This document shows, piece by piece, positions 1 through 9,686 of a DNA stretch of 64,000 nucleotides. A model generated the notes under the pieces. The model was given only the letters and a program-made list of their open reading frames with translations, had not been told where the DNA came from and searched no databases. The first letter of the stretch is position 1. The number at the start of each line of letters is the position of its first letter. This stretch comes from Silene conica (Eukaryota; Streptophyta; Magnoliopsida; Caryophyllales; Caryophyllaceae), in the NCBI GenBank assembly GCA_029255685.2, contig CM055315.2:46729705-46793704 (forward strand), given 5' to 3'. The position numbers were made by a program, and so were the translations under genes.

Positions 1-617
1 TAATTTTGTATATATATTTTAAAAACTTATTTAATTTTTGATGAATGGTTATATACTTAAAATCAAATATAAAAAATATTATAAACTCCTTTATGTAACT
101 AATTATATACTTCATAAAAATCAATAAACGCATAAAAGCATGCTGTATATATTATATGCGTAAAATATATATACAAGCAAATTGTCATTAAATATAATTA
201 AATAATTTTATTAGAAACAAAAGTATTTAATTATAAATTGTTTCAGTAAAGACAATGATTACGAAATATAAATTGATCTTTATTTTCCGAAAATATTTAA
301 ATTGTAAAAATTCTCTCAGATCTGGTACGATAGCCAATCATCACTGAGAATTGATTTGGAGCAAAACATTTCAGCAACTAACTACGAGCCGCCATTCCAT
401 CAGGAAAGTGACAATGATAGGCTACCGGAACATTCCGCTACAACAATTCGTTAGAACGGCAACACTATTCGTCATTTCAATCGATTGTCAATTCAAAAAA
501 TGGCCTTTATTCCGACTTCAAATCAAGGGCCAGCTTTTCGAATTTCAATATGGGTCAACCAGCAACCTCAACCCTCCGAAAAAACATTATGGGCCAACAA
601 TTACAAACCCAAACAAA
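1..617. other. AT-rich intergenic DNA, no feature seen
   Basis: Strongly AT-rich sequence with no recognisable domain or repeat boundary. The open frames here are short and cross the SINE that follows, so I do not treat them as genes. Confidence 0.5.
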
Positions 618-804
618 TCTGAGAGGCATCTTTTTTTTTTTTTTGATGACGAGGGGTTTGATCCCCCCGGGCCCATGCATTCACGCACCACCACATGGAC
701 CATATCAGCCACCCCTTCGGGGGCTGCAGTGGCCAAGTGGTCATCGCCCCAGCTGGTAATCGAACCTGAGACCTCTCAACTCCTGCATTTCTGAGAGGCA
801 TCTT
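618..804 (-). mobile_element. SINE, minus strand, flanked by 15-bp target duplication
   Basis: A run of T (631-644) opens the insert and is the poly-A tail of a minus-strand element. The direct repeat TCTGAGAGGCATCTT lies at 618-632 and again at 790-804, which is a target-site duplication of the length expected for LINE-mobilised elements. Read on the minus strand, the head near 740-780 carries GGTTCGATTACC, close to the pol III box B consensus. I could not find a good box A, so the copy may be 5'-truncated or diverged. About 160 bp between the duplications. No protein is encoded. Confidence 0.7.
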
Positions 805-805
805 A

Positions 806-1874
806 TCTATATTAATACATAAATATTTAATGCATCCACATTAAGCCACGCCATTAATCAACAATTTTTATTTTATTTTTGCATTTTTTTTCCTGGTGGG
901 TCAGTCTTTGAAACCCCACAATATTATTCAGTTTTTTTACAATTACTTCCTCGACATTTAACTGTCTTTAATTTTTTTCTTAAACTTTCACCTCTATAAT
1001 TTTTTTAAAAAGTAATTGTTCTATAAATAAATATAATAACAATATTGTTAAAAACACAAATTCAAAGGAAAAAACAATAACATGATCGTCTAAATTCTTT
1101 AAAAATCAATGTTTAATTACTTAAAAATAAAATATAACTACATACTCATATGAACTAAAAGTATAAAATGGATCTAAAATATCCTGTATAAAAATAAAAT
1201 TTTGTATAAATCAATTTTTATGGTGAGAATTCAAAAACCAAGAAAAACACGTAATTAACTGATCTTATTTAATTTAGTTATTAAAATATTTTAAATAAAA
1301 ACAGTTTTTAAATTAATTTTATGTAAAAAGTAAAAATTGGACCAAACTTTCAAGATGGGAATGTGGTACACTGGAGTACAAATGAATACTCGATATGCAT
1401 GTTACCGTATATATCTCAAAAAATAACGGACTTTCATATGACGAAAAATATATATAAAAAACTCAAATAAAACCTTAGTTAAAACACTAAAATAAATAAG
1501 TTGGGTTAGATGGTGTACTTCTTACATTGTTGTCCAGCTTTACATATAACAAATAAGTGAAGTACGAGTAATATTAATTCGTATCACATATTCATATTAA
1601 AAGTAGTTATTTTATTTCATCTTATAACATTTTCATAATGCAACACATATAACTTATAACCAAGAAATAAATAACACTATTACATACTACTTCGTATAAA
1701 ACTTAATATGTGAATTTATTTAACATTTAGATATATCAATGTTTTAAAATATAAATCCGTGCAATTTGAATGAGAATAGAACTATTTTTATAGAAATAAT
1801 ATACATGTTTAATTAAATTATTTGACAATAATTTTAATAATGAACCCGTGCAAATGGCACGGGAGTAAAACTAG
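806..1874 (+). mobile_element. Non-autonomous Helitron
   Basis: The right end has the standard Helitron 3' structure: a 7-bp perfect hairpin CCCGTGC-AAATG-GCACGGG (1845-1863), seven bases, then CTAG (1871-1874) followed by host T. The left end fits TCTATATTAATA at 806, preceded by host A at 805. Helitrons insert between A and T, begin TC and end CTRR; all of these are met. The 1.07-kb interior is AT-rich and has no Rep/helicase gene, so any movement would need enzymes from elsewhere. The 3' end is well supported; the 5' end is the best candidate rather than proven. Confidence 0.6.
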
Positions 1875-2249
1875 TTATTATTACTGCCTAACATCAGACC
1901 ATATGGTCGGCATATTATTAGTATTATTATATTATTATTTTATTATTTTATTATTATTTTACGTACGTGCTAGCCCGCCTGCTTGAATTAATTAATTTAT
2001 GTACGTTCTTGCTAACTTGTTTACATTTAAATATAATACGTTAGAAATCGTTACAAATTAGTAATGGGTTACAGTTTTATTTTAAGAAGCATGTCGAAAT
2101 GATTAATTAGTTAATCGGTTTCCTGAATAATTAAAATACGACTTGTTATATTAATTTCTCACATGTTAATCTTATATAAAAAAAATATGAGGATATAATA
2201 TGAAATGTTAAATTAATTTTTGTTACTCTTTTTCGAATGAACTATATAT
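1875..2249. other. AT-rich spacer, nothing recognised
   Basis: Contains a short ATT/TTA-rich simple stretch near 1910-1965. The 5' edge of the LTR-like repeat that follows is not resolved and may lie within this segment. Confidence 0.4.
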
Positions 2250-3689
2250 TTAATTTACGATCCTTTTGTTATTTTATATGCGTAATGATTTCCGAAAAGA
2301 ATATGCGTTATATAATATGAATTGTATGCTTGTTTGAAGTCCCAAGAAATTGGGCGGCACTTATATTGGGTTCGGAAATGGATTTGAGGAGAAAGACCCC
2401 CCGGCCGGGCAACCGGAAGCGAAACCGGCTCTCGCCTCAAATTAGTTCCCAAATCGACTAAGTGTTACATGGGTGTTTAGAGATGAGATATATATGAAAT
2501 GATTGTCATTTGAGTTTGAGTTGTTGTACATCTTTGAGATGACATATTGTGATTGTGTAAACCTGTTGTGCGCTGCTATAGTACTCGAGTTCTCACCTGA
2601 TTGCATTGTGTAGCTGGTTGGCCGTAGTGACTTGGTTCTCACGGTCAGGTCTTAGATTGTCTGCCCGCCTTCGGGCATATCTCGTTCCTAGCTAGTTCGG
2701 GTCTTGGGGGTGCCTTGTGCACTTGTCGAATCGGGGATCGTGATTCGTTTGCGCTCCGAGAGTCTGGCCAGGTTTAGACTAGGACAGTCTTTTGATGTCG
2801 TCCTACCAGGGGGTTGTATAGTCTAAGATTGGGGATGTCGTAGTATATAGACGAGTCGATTGTCGGCCTGCTCATAGTAGTAGAGTCGAGTCACTTGGAT
2901 GACCTATCTCTTGTTTGTAGAGTCACTTGGATGACCTATCTTTTGTTTGTAGAGTCACTTGGTTGGCCTATAGTTGTTAGAGTCGAGTCACTAGGTGACC
3001 TATCTCTTGTTGATATAATTGGATGTTGAGCATGCTTTAGTTTGTGTACAAGAATGTTTTATACTGGGTTATCTTAGTATTGCTCGTCCAAGGCATTGGA
3101 CGACTCTTAGTCTAGTTTCGTAAATGGTTTGGATTGAAAGACCCCCCGGCCGGGCAACCGGAAGGGAAACCGGCTCTCCTTCCAAATAGTTTCCGAAGTT
3201 GGTTGAGAGCCTTTGCATAGTAATGCATGATGTTATGAAAGATGAGATATTGTTATATATGCTTCACATGTTATAAATGTCGGAGTATGTTGGATGTTTT
3301 ACGTGTTACATGTTATTGACGATAGGTGGCTAGGAGCACTCTAGTCACTCCCCACTGACTGTGGCGCACATGTTGTATGTGTGTAGGTACATGAGGCTGT
3401 TCTGCGGGGGTTACGTTGAGGCTAGCGAGCGATGATCCTTCATCGTTGACTTTTACCTTTCGTTAGCTAGACCTTAGACTTACGTTTCAGTATTTTGTGC
3501 CTGTAGGGATATGCTATCCCGGGCTGTTTTGTATCACACTTATATACTTATTTATGTTTCTTTTCTTCCGCATGTTTTATATTGTTAAGACACCTCGCAT
3601 GTTTTCTTATCATGTCAAAAGTTTTAAATTCCGCGTATTTTTGGCATATTTTGTATGTTTACTTTTCCGCTGTCGCGAGGGGTTTTACA
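2250..3689 (+). repeat. D-family gypsy LTR, partial, plus orientation
   Basis: This segment is a diverged inverse of the LTR at 56188-58870. Shared landmarks are two copies of a CCCCCCGGCCGGGCAACCGG block (near 2398 and 3144), the stretch around 3340-3520, and the ending GCGAGGGGTTTTACA at 3675-3689, which matches the U5 end of the D LTR. No primer-binding site follows 3689 and no TG start could be fixed on the left, so it is a truncated or solo LTR. Sequence divergence from the 56-kb copy is large, so this is an old insertion. Confidence 0.6.
2883..3015. repeat. 32-bp tandem repeat, about four units
   Basis: The phrase GAGTCACTTGGATGACCTAT recurs with period 32-33 (TCACTTGG at 2891, 2923 and 2955, then a diverged copy at 2988). 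It sits inside the D-type LTR. The related LTR at 56188 has a different short tandem array, built on CCCCGACTCAGGCAAG, at 56690-56880. Confidence 0.7.
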
Positions 3690-4611
3690 CTACCCCACAA
3701 CCACCACAGTAGACTATAAACAACCTACTACAACCCTTACCCATAACCCGTACCAAAAAAAATCAAAACAAACTATAACGAAAGCAATACAAACAACAAT
3801 AAGGATGATAATTCTAAAACGAAATAAAATTACAACTTACTACACGGTTGGTGACGATGAGGGTGATTGCAGTCCTATAGCTCCTCCATATCACGTAAAT
3901 TAGGGTCCTTGCTCAGTTGATGTGGGGGTACACGAGTGTGATAGGGTTGCACGGTTGTACATTGATGGAGGCAAGTAGAATAGGGCCGGTATTAGGGTTT
4001 TATTTTATTTTTTTGAGGGTAGTATGTCGATGGTTTTGGTGTACGTGTATTGTATTTTGCTATTCCTTGGTCTATTGCTACCCTAACCCAACTCCAAGCC
4101 CATCACCAATAGTCTAACACGCATAACGAAGCACTACACTATCTATACACCGTTCTCGACTCGTAACTTGAAATAAACGAGTACGTACAATTAATCATTC
4201 TGATTAAATTAATTACAAGAATATAAAATTATTAGTATATTTCGGTCCATAAAATATGAATTATAGAAATATTAAAATATTAGCACTTATATAAGAATAT
4301 ATAAAAAAAATTGGGATTTGAATATAATTACGACTTAAATAATAAAAACAGTATAAATGAGAAATAAATATAAAAGAGGAAATTTATTTAATTATAAATA
4401 TATTATCAAAATTAAAGAAATACGAATGAAATGTCATTTTATGAAATAATCGTCAAATATAAAATGATTATGAAATACGAAATAATCGTAAAAATACGAT
4501 TTATAAATAATAATAGTTTACGTAAAATACTTTATAAACATTCCATTTGAAATACGTGTATAAAACATGGTTTGACAGTTGTTGTCCGAGGCTAAAATAC
4601 GGGGTATTACA
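3690..4611 (-). repeat. B-family LTR fragment (U3 end), minus orientation
   Basis: The right part parallels the LTR end at about 34760-35202, including CCCATCAC near 4098 and the terminal stretch GGCTAAAATACGGGGTATTA with CA at 4611. Read on the minus strand it starts TGTAATACCCCG, the start of the B LTR. The rest of that 2.8-kb LTR is absent because the D-type LTR abuts at 3689/3690. No gene is seen. Confidence 0.55.
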
Positions 4612-5831
4612 TGGGGTCTTCCTCTAAAACCTAAAATTGAGACTAGTCTTTATAGGCCAAACTAGTATAGGCCAAAATAAAGATGATTCTATTTCCACGC
4701 TTACCTGTGTTTGTTGCGCTTTATTCAATTATTTTTGTTTAGCAGCGTTTTCAAAACAGCAGTTTCTATAGTTTTTCAACAGCTTTAAAAGTGTTGGAAC
4801 TATTTACAATGCTTTTGTTTTCTGTTTACAGTTTTTTTAGTTCTGTTTTCAGCTTTTTTTTACAGCGCTAATTTTATAGCGCTTCTGCGGTGTTTGTGAT
4901 TCTCGGCTGAATTTCAATTTTTTGGGGGCTGTTTTTCTTGTTTTTTTCTTTATACATTATAAAGATAATGTGTAATTTTTTTTTGGGTGAAAAAAGTTCA
5001 CTAGTTTTGATACCTAATTATTTTAAAACGGTTTAAAGTAATGTTTGATTAATTCATATTATACGATAATATGAACAAGTATTGTTTGATTAATATTATG
5101 TGAGTAATTACGAAATTAGCACATAATTTAGTCATAATTATATTGGTGGTTTGGATAAATTACTCTACATAATTACGGAATTTTGTCTTGAATGAATAAT
5201 TTATTAGTATGATGCATTTTTTTTATTATGTTGAATGTTTGTGAATGATTTTAGTTACATGTTTTTGCAATCGGTTGTAAAATGTATTACTTAGTGTGAC
5301 TTTAGTAAATTATGTTTTCGTAATGAAGGAAACATAATTGGTGATGTAATTATGAGATCTCGAATCTCCTTTTATTTTTCTTTAAAATTATGTTTTTGGA
5401 TTAGAATGTAATAATAGGATTGTACTTTGTAATTTATTAAATGTAATTTAAGAAGACTAAAGATGGAGATCGGGGTGCTCACTCCCACTACATGACCAAG
5501 ATGGAACACCAAGTCAAGACAAGCTTCTAGGGTCCATTGCTAAATGGATTCCAAAGTTGTATTTTTTTGTTCTTTTTGGTAAGATTGGTTTTCGTGTTTA
5601 TTTCCGTTCTTATTGCTTGTCATTCACATGATAGTTAGTGCATCATTTCTTCCGTCTAAACTAAAGAACCTAAAGTTTGCATGAAAATTGACTCACACAG
5701 TTATGCATGTTAATTATCATGGACATACAGATATCATTTGCACATATTTCTTAAAGTCATCACTTTAGTTTACTCATTCTCACATGCTAAATATTCGTTC
5801 ACTTAAAATGAATACAATAAAGTTGATGGGA
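4612..5831 (+). repeat. Copia leader fragments (C family), rearranged
   Basis: 4612-4652 matches the C1 leader near 31322-31370, while about 5010-5831 matches 30520-31325, so the two pieces are in reversed order. The block around 5460-5545 (AAGATGGAACACCAAG, then CAAGCTTCTAGGGTCC) is the same as in C1 near 30990-31025. 4660-5000 has no counterpart in C1 but holds two AGCGCT palindromes (4866-4885). No LTR, primer-binding site or gag start is present. Confidence 0.55.
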
Positions 5832-5999
5832 TAAGATGGAAACTACAGGAAAAAAGTTCCTTGAACTGATCTGTGCATAAGATGGAAACTACAGGAAAAA
5901 AGTGAGAAGGTTTAAGGAACAAAAGTTCCTTAAACAAAAGAAATAAAAACAAAAAACAATAAACACTGGCATCACCTCCCCGGCAACGGCGCCAAAATT
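5832..5999 (-). repeat. Leader and PBS remnant of a second A-type unit
   Basis: Read on the minus strand from 6000 downwards, the LTR is followed by a primer-binding site (complement of TGGCGCCGTTGCCGGGGA at 5977-5994), the leader, and the first gag codons near 5858-5879. The same order is seen from 12550 down to 12420. A 25-bp stretch, TAAGATGGAAACTACAGG onward, is duplicated (5833 and 5878). It implies that the LTR at 6000-7523 once also served as the 5' LTR of a further unit, now deleted into the copia sequence at 5831. Confidence 0.65.
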
Positions 6000-6522
6000 T
6001 GATGCCCGTCGTTTAGGGTAACAAAGATAAAATTTATAATTCCTAACCTTAACAATAGATAGTGAAAGTCAGGGTCGAACCACAAAGAGGTGGCGAATGT
6101 TTATTGTTTGATGTTAATGTTTAAAGTAACAATTTTGGGGGTTTGATTGGTTGTTTACTAAGTCTAAGGCAAAGATTAAAATAAACAAGTAATTAAAGCT
6201 GAGAATAAAACTATATTGTAGTCGCGTAAGGGGTGTAACATATCCTTTCGATCTATGGTACCTAATGGCTCCTTTCGGCCTATGCTATTAGTTCCTAGGT
6301 CTCACAATTATTGGGTGTCAACAATAAGGGTGATTCCTAAATTCTAGGTCACATACCTTTCAGTCTTAAGTAACCTAGCCGTCCTAAGGTCTAAACCAAT
6401 GCCCTTCCCGTATCTTTCAATCTTGGGTAGGTCATTACTAACATCCTACAAGTCTCCTTTCAGTCTCATTGCAGGTCATTATGGTCTATGAATTAAAACG
6501 AAACAGAATACGAACGCGAGTG

Positions 6523-6596
6523 GGTCGACCGACCAGCTAGCCCAGTCGGCCGACCACAGCCTCGGTCGACCGACCCATTAATTAGGTCGACCGACC
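6523..6596. repeat. Four-unit GGTCGACCGACC dyad cluster in LTR
   Basis: Units start at 6523, 6544, 6564 and 6585, giving offsets of 21, 20 and 21 bp. The 12-mer GGTCGACCGACC contains the 8-bp palindrome GGTCGACC plus a half-site. Confidence 0.9.
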
Positions 6597-7137
6597 ACGG
6601 CCCTGCTACGGTTGGTTTCGGAACCTATACTACCTACGCATATTCATCCCCTACATCCTAACATATGAAAATTTAGCTACTCATGGTTACTAAAACAACA
6701 ACGAAAATAGGAATAAATATGGAGAACATAATGAATGATAATCTAAACATGCAATCTATAATAAAGCTTGGGATTCTATCTTAACCGAATATAAGTAATT
6801 ATAAGAACAATAATAAAACTTAAATTAAAAGAAGAATTACCGGAAATAGGATTAAGGCAGAAAAGAAACAAACTTTATTGATGAATGTTGAAAGATTGAT
6901 GAACGAACTAAAGGTGTTGAGAATTATTAAAAGATTACAATAACGAAACTAAAATTAGAACTTAAAAACTAAAAATTGATGTGAGATTTTGATAGATAGA
7001 AACTGAATTGAAAACTGAATTATTTCTGAATGCTTAAACCCTAATCTCCTAATTTACTTAAGTAGGCGGACAATTAGAGTTTCCTAAAGACTCTAACACT
7101 TCCTAAGGGCTTCCGGAAAGCTTCTGATCTGCGCAGA

Positions 7138-7251
7138 GGTCGGTCGACCCACCAAGTAGGTCGGTCGACCTGTTTACGGGCTTTAGGAATTTTCTGGGCT
7201 TTTCCAAAACAGAGTCAAGGTCGGTCGACCCAAATAGTATGTTGGTCGACC
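7138..7251. repeat. Two phased dyad pairs in LTR
   Basis: Pairs at 7138/7159 and 7219/7240, each 21 bp apart. The last unit is degenerate (TGTTGGTCGACC). The matching units in the other LTR are at 13755/13776 and 13836/13857. Confidence 0.9.
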
Positions 7252-7525
7252 GCTTTTCCTGTAGGATCGCTTTGTTTCGTCTCGGTTTGACTTCTTGGTA
7301 CTTGGTCAATGCTTCCAGTTGACTTTCCTTCGTTCCTTTAGGTATGAAAAAACCCGAGAGCATGAATTTGGCATAAAATCGTCCTTTTTCCGCACAAATC
7401 TGCAAAAGAGCATAAAAATACGAAAGTACACAATTGTTGGGAAATAAAGGCTAAAACATAGTAAATGAGCGACCAAATGCGTGTAAAAATAGATGTAAAA
7501 CATCATAAAATAGACACGCATCAAA

Positions 7526-7560
7526 TTCCCCAAACCAAACCTTGCTTGCCCTCAAGCAAG
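7526..7560 (-). promoter_or_regulatory. PPT with adjacent perfect 8-bp hairpin
   Basis: On the minus strand CTTGCTTG-AGGG-CAAGCAAG (7541-7560) immediately precedes the purine-rich tract that ends at the LTR. The PPT primes plus-strand DNA synthesis; what the hairpin does is not known to me. Confidence 0.7.
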
Positions 7561-8181
7561 AATTAGACTCGATCTTAACTAATGGAACGATTTCAATCTC
7601 AGAGCGAAATTTACATGTAAGCCTAAACCAATGCCAAGTACAAAATGATAAAAACATTCGAATCATGCAAACGAGTTATGGTGTCGTCAAATTTGCAAAC
7701 ATAAAGACTATAGAGACTTATTACCATGGACTCTCGCGGTACGCTCGAGACACTCAGGAAGCAAAGGGTGAGTATATGTAAAAGATAGGAAGAAGTATAT
7801 TTGTCATGACACTCACCTAACTGCGACCCATGGAAACATGCCTGCAATCTAACATGAATAAGAATTCTACAACTATGTATAAACACACTCATTGAGTGAC
7901 TCGGATATATTCAATTGGGGTAATGAAAGATATGTGAGGTAAAAGGTAAAAAGTGGTTAAGATGTTTTTGGATTTGTGGGGTTAGTAGCCAAGCTAGTAA
8001 AACCGATTCCCAACAATATATTTCACGACTTTTTGATATTAAGAAAGTGCTCTTTTGTAGCACAACTCTCACATTTAAATATAAGAAAAGACTCCCAAAT
8101 ATTTTGAATGAAGTACGGGAGTGATAACAATTAAAAGAAAGGGATTTCAGAGCTTATTTTGAAACTCTGACGCTGACAGGT

Positions 8182-8214
8182 GGTCGGCCGACCTATGAAG
8201 GTGGTCGGTCGACC
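8182..8214. repeat. Dyad pair in A-minus 3' region
   Basis: GGTCGGCCGACC at 8182 and GGTCGGTCGACC at 8203, 21 bp apart, followed shortly by TTCCTGTAC. Confidence 0.9.
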
Positions 8215-9204
8215 GCTTTCCTGTACGTTTTGACTTTTTGCGTTTTTCTTTTCTTTCTTTCTTTTTTTTTTGAATTTTTCTGTTCTTTTTCTCTTTTCTT
8301 GCTTTCTTTCCTTCTTTTCTCTTTTTGCTCAAGATAGCATACAAACCCAGATACCTTAAGATTAAACCAAAGACCACAGATACTAGCTTGGAAGGGTGGC
8401 TAAGTATGGAATGTAGTTTTGGGGGAATAAAGAGGCAATTTTGGCTATGTGAAGCTTATGGGTAAATACGAGAAAAGGGATCCCAAATGTACGTACCAAG
8501 ACTCACAAAACGAGATAGTCAATACAAGTTCATGTTTATGCATATTGATGTAACATGTTCCAAGGGGAGAACTACTCACATCCTAGACAACTGGTTTACA
8601 AATGAAACCAGGAATAAAGCTCTAAAACTCAGAATGTATAGTAGGTTGCCAAGGTATAAGTCAAGTCACAAGATATATAAATTGACGACAACTCGTAGAT
8701 ATGCAAAAGACTCTCATACTAAAACAAGTTGACAAGGCAAGGCAAAGGCATAAACATGTAAGATAGCAAAGATCATCCTTGAAATACTCTCGTTCCGACT
8801 CGACCTATACACTAAAATAAACGTGCATTTTTTTGAGTTTTTTGAAATTTTTCTATTTTTTTGATTTTTGTATATGCAAGGAAAATAAAGAAAAGAACGA
8901 TGCAATACAGAAATGCAGTAAACGTGTGACAGAATGCAATGCATGTGACACGAAACCATTCCCCAAACCAACCCGCACAATGTCCCCATTGTGCATTAGC
9001 CTAAGTAAAGGTTTCAGAAAAACAAAAAGTAAAAATCAAGGAAACAGGAAAGAACTCACTGGATTTTTAAGCGCATGAGGAAAACCTCCCCAAACCAGCG
9101 TAAGCGTAAGCTGGGAGGTTTTGGTGGCCAGCAGTGCCACTCAAGTACCCAAGATGGTTGCACAATTCTTGAAGAAGAAACGAACAGGCTGTGACGGACG
9201 GGTA

Positions 9205-9309
9205 GGTCGACCAACCTATAATTCAGATCGACCGACCTTCCTGCGGACTACAGGAAGTCCAGGGGTGCAGGTATCAGGTCGGCCGACCTATGAAGGTAGT
9301 CGGTCGACC
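9205..9309. repeat. Two dyad pairs in A-minus 3' region
   Basis: GGTCGACCAACC (9205) with GATCGACCGACC (9226), and GGTCGGCCGACC (9277) with AGTCGGTCGACC (9298). Both pairs are offset by 21 bp, although the units themselves have drifted. Confidence 0.9.
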
Positions 9310-9686
9310 CCTTTTGCTGCACAGCGTACTTCTTTTCTTCAGGAAAACTTGTGTCAACCAAGTCAATCTTCTTTGATCCTGAAAAATCATCTAATATGCG
9401 CCCAACGAGTGCGCGAGATCCCAGAACCAAGTCCAAAAGTCTTAACTTATGTGAACAAAATGGAAAAGTTCTAAAACTGAAAGCAAACAAAATTTAAAAA
9501 GTCTAAACCAACAAAAAGTAAGTTGTCTTTAAAAGCTGAAAATTTAAACAACTATCCGCTAAAGATGCGGAAAATCTCCGACCACGGCTTTTGACGATAT
9601 GCCATAGTCTCCACAGTGTTTGCTTGAATGGCGAAACACGTCTCCTCTCTGTCGCAAAGCATGTGCGACGGACTCTTCTCTTGAGC

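Larger units (their letters stand above)
6000..7523 (-). mobile_element. A-minus 3' LTR (Athila-like gypsy)
   Basis: Minus-strand LTR with TG...CA ends; it reads TGATGCGTGTCTATTTTATG at the 7523 side. It matches 12550-14140 closely but lacks about 64 bp relative to it (between 6214 and 6215; present at roughly 12773-12836), with TATT at both edges of the missing block. It carries two dyad clusters (6523-6596 and 7138-7251). Confidence 0.85.
7524..9686 (-). mobile_element. A-minus 3' non-coding region
   Basis: Between the gag-protease stop and the 3' LTR there is 2.16 kb with no RT, RNase H or integrase motif in any frame I read. The polypurine tract (minus-strand TTTGGTTTGGGGAATT) abuts the LTR at 7524-7540, with a hairpin just upstream of it. 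Homologous sequence occurs in A-plus (22552-23515, 28607-28801, 46471-46702, 55265-56158), so the layout is shared by both copies. Short frames here are low-complexity or not conserved. Confidence 0.75.

Noticed and set aside
745-780. tRNA gene at the SINE head
   Set aside because: Only a box B-like segment; no cloverleaf and no acceptor stem pairing.
351-794. 147-codon frame as a gene
   Set aside because: It runs across AT-rich DNA and the whole SINE including its poly-T; no domain, and the composition follows the underlying repeat.
2255-2642. Small minus-strand frames
   Set aside because: They lie within the D-type LTR and are antisense to conserved LTR landmarks; not conserved in the 56-kb copy.
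6523-6596. Dyad clusters as a CRISPR array
   Set aside because: Units are 12 bp with 9-bp spacers, two to four per cluster, within transposons of a eukaryotic genome. There is no cas gene and no resemblance beyond regular spacing.
8147-8377. Lys/Glu-rich frame
   Set aside because: Encoded by a CTTT/AAAG simple stretch in the A-minus 3' region; same for 55308-55536 in A-plus.
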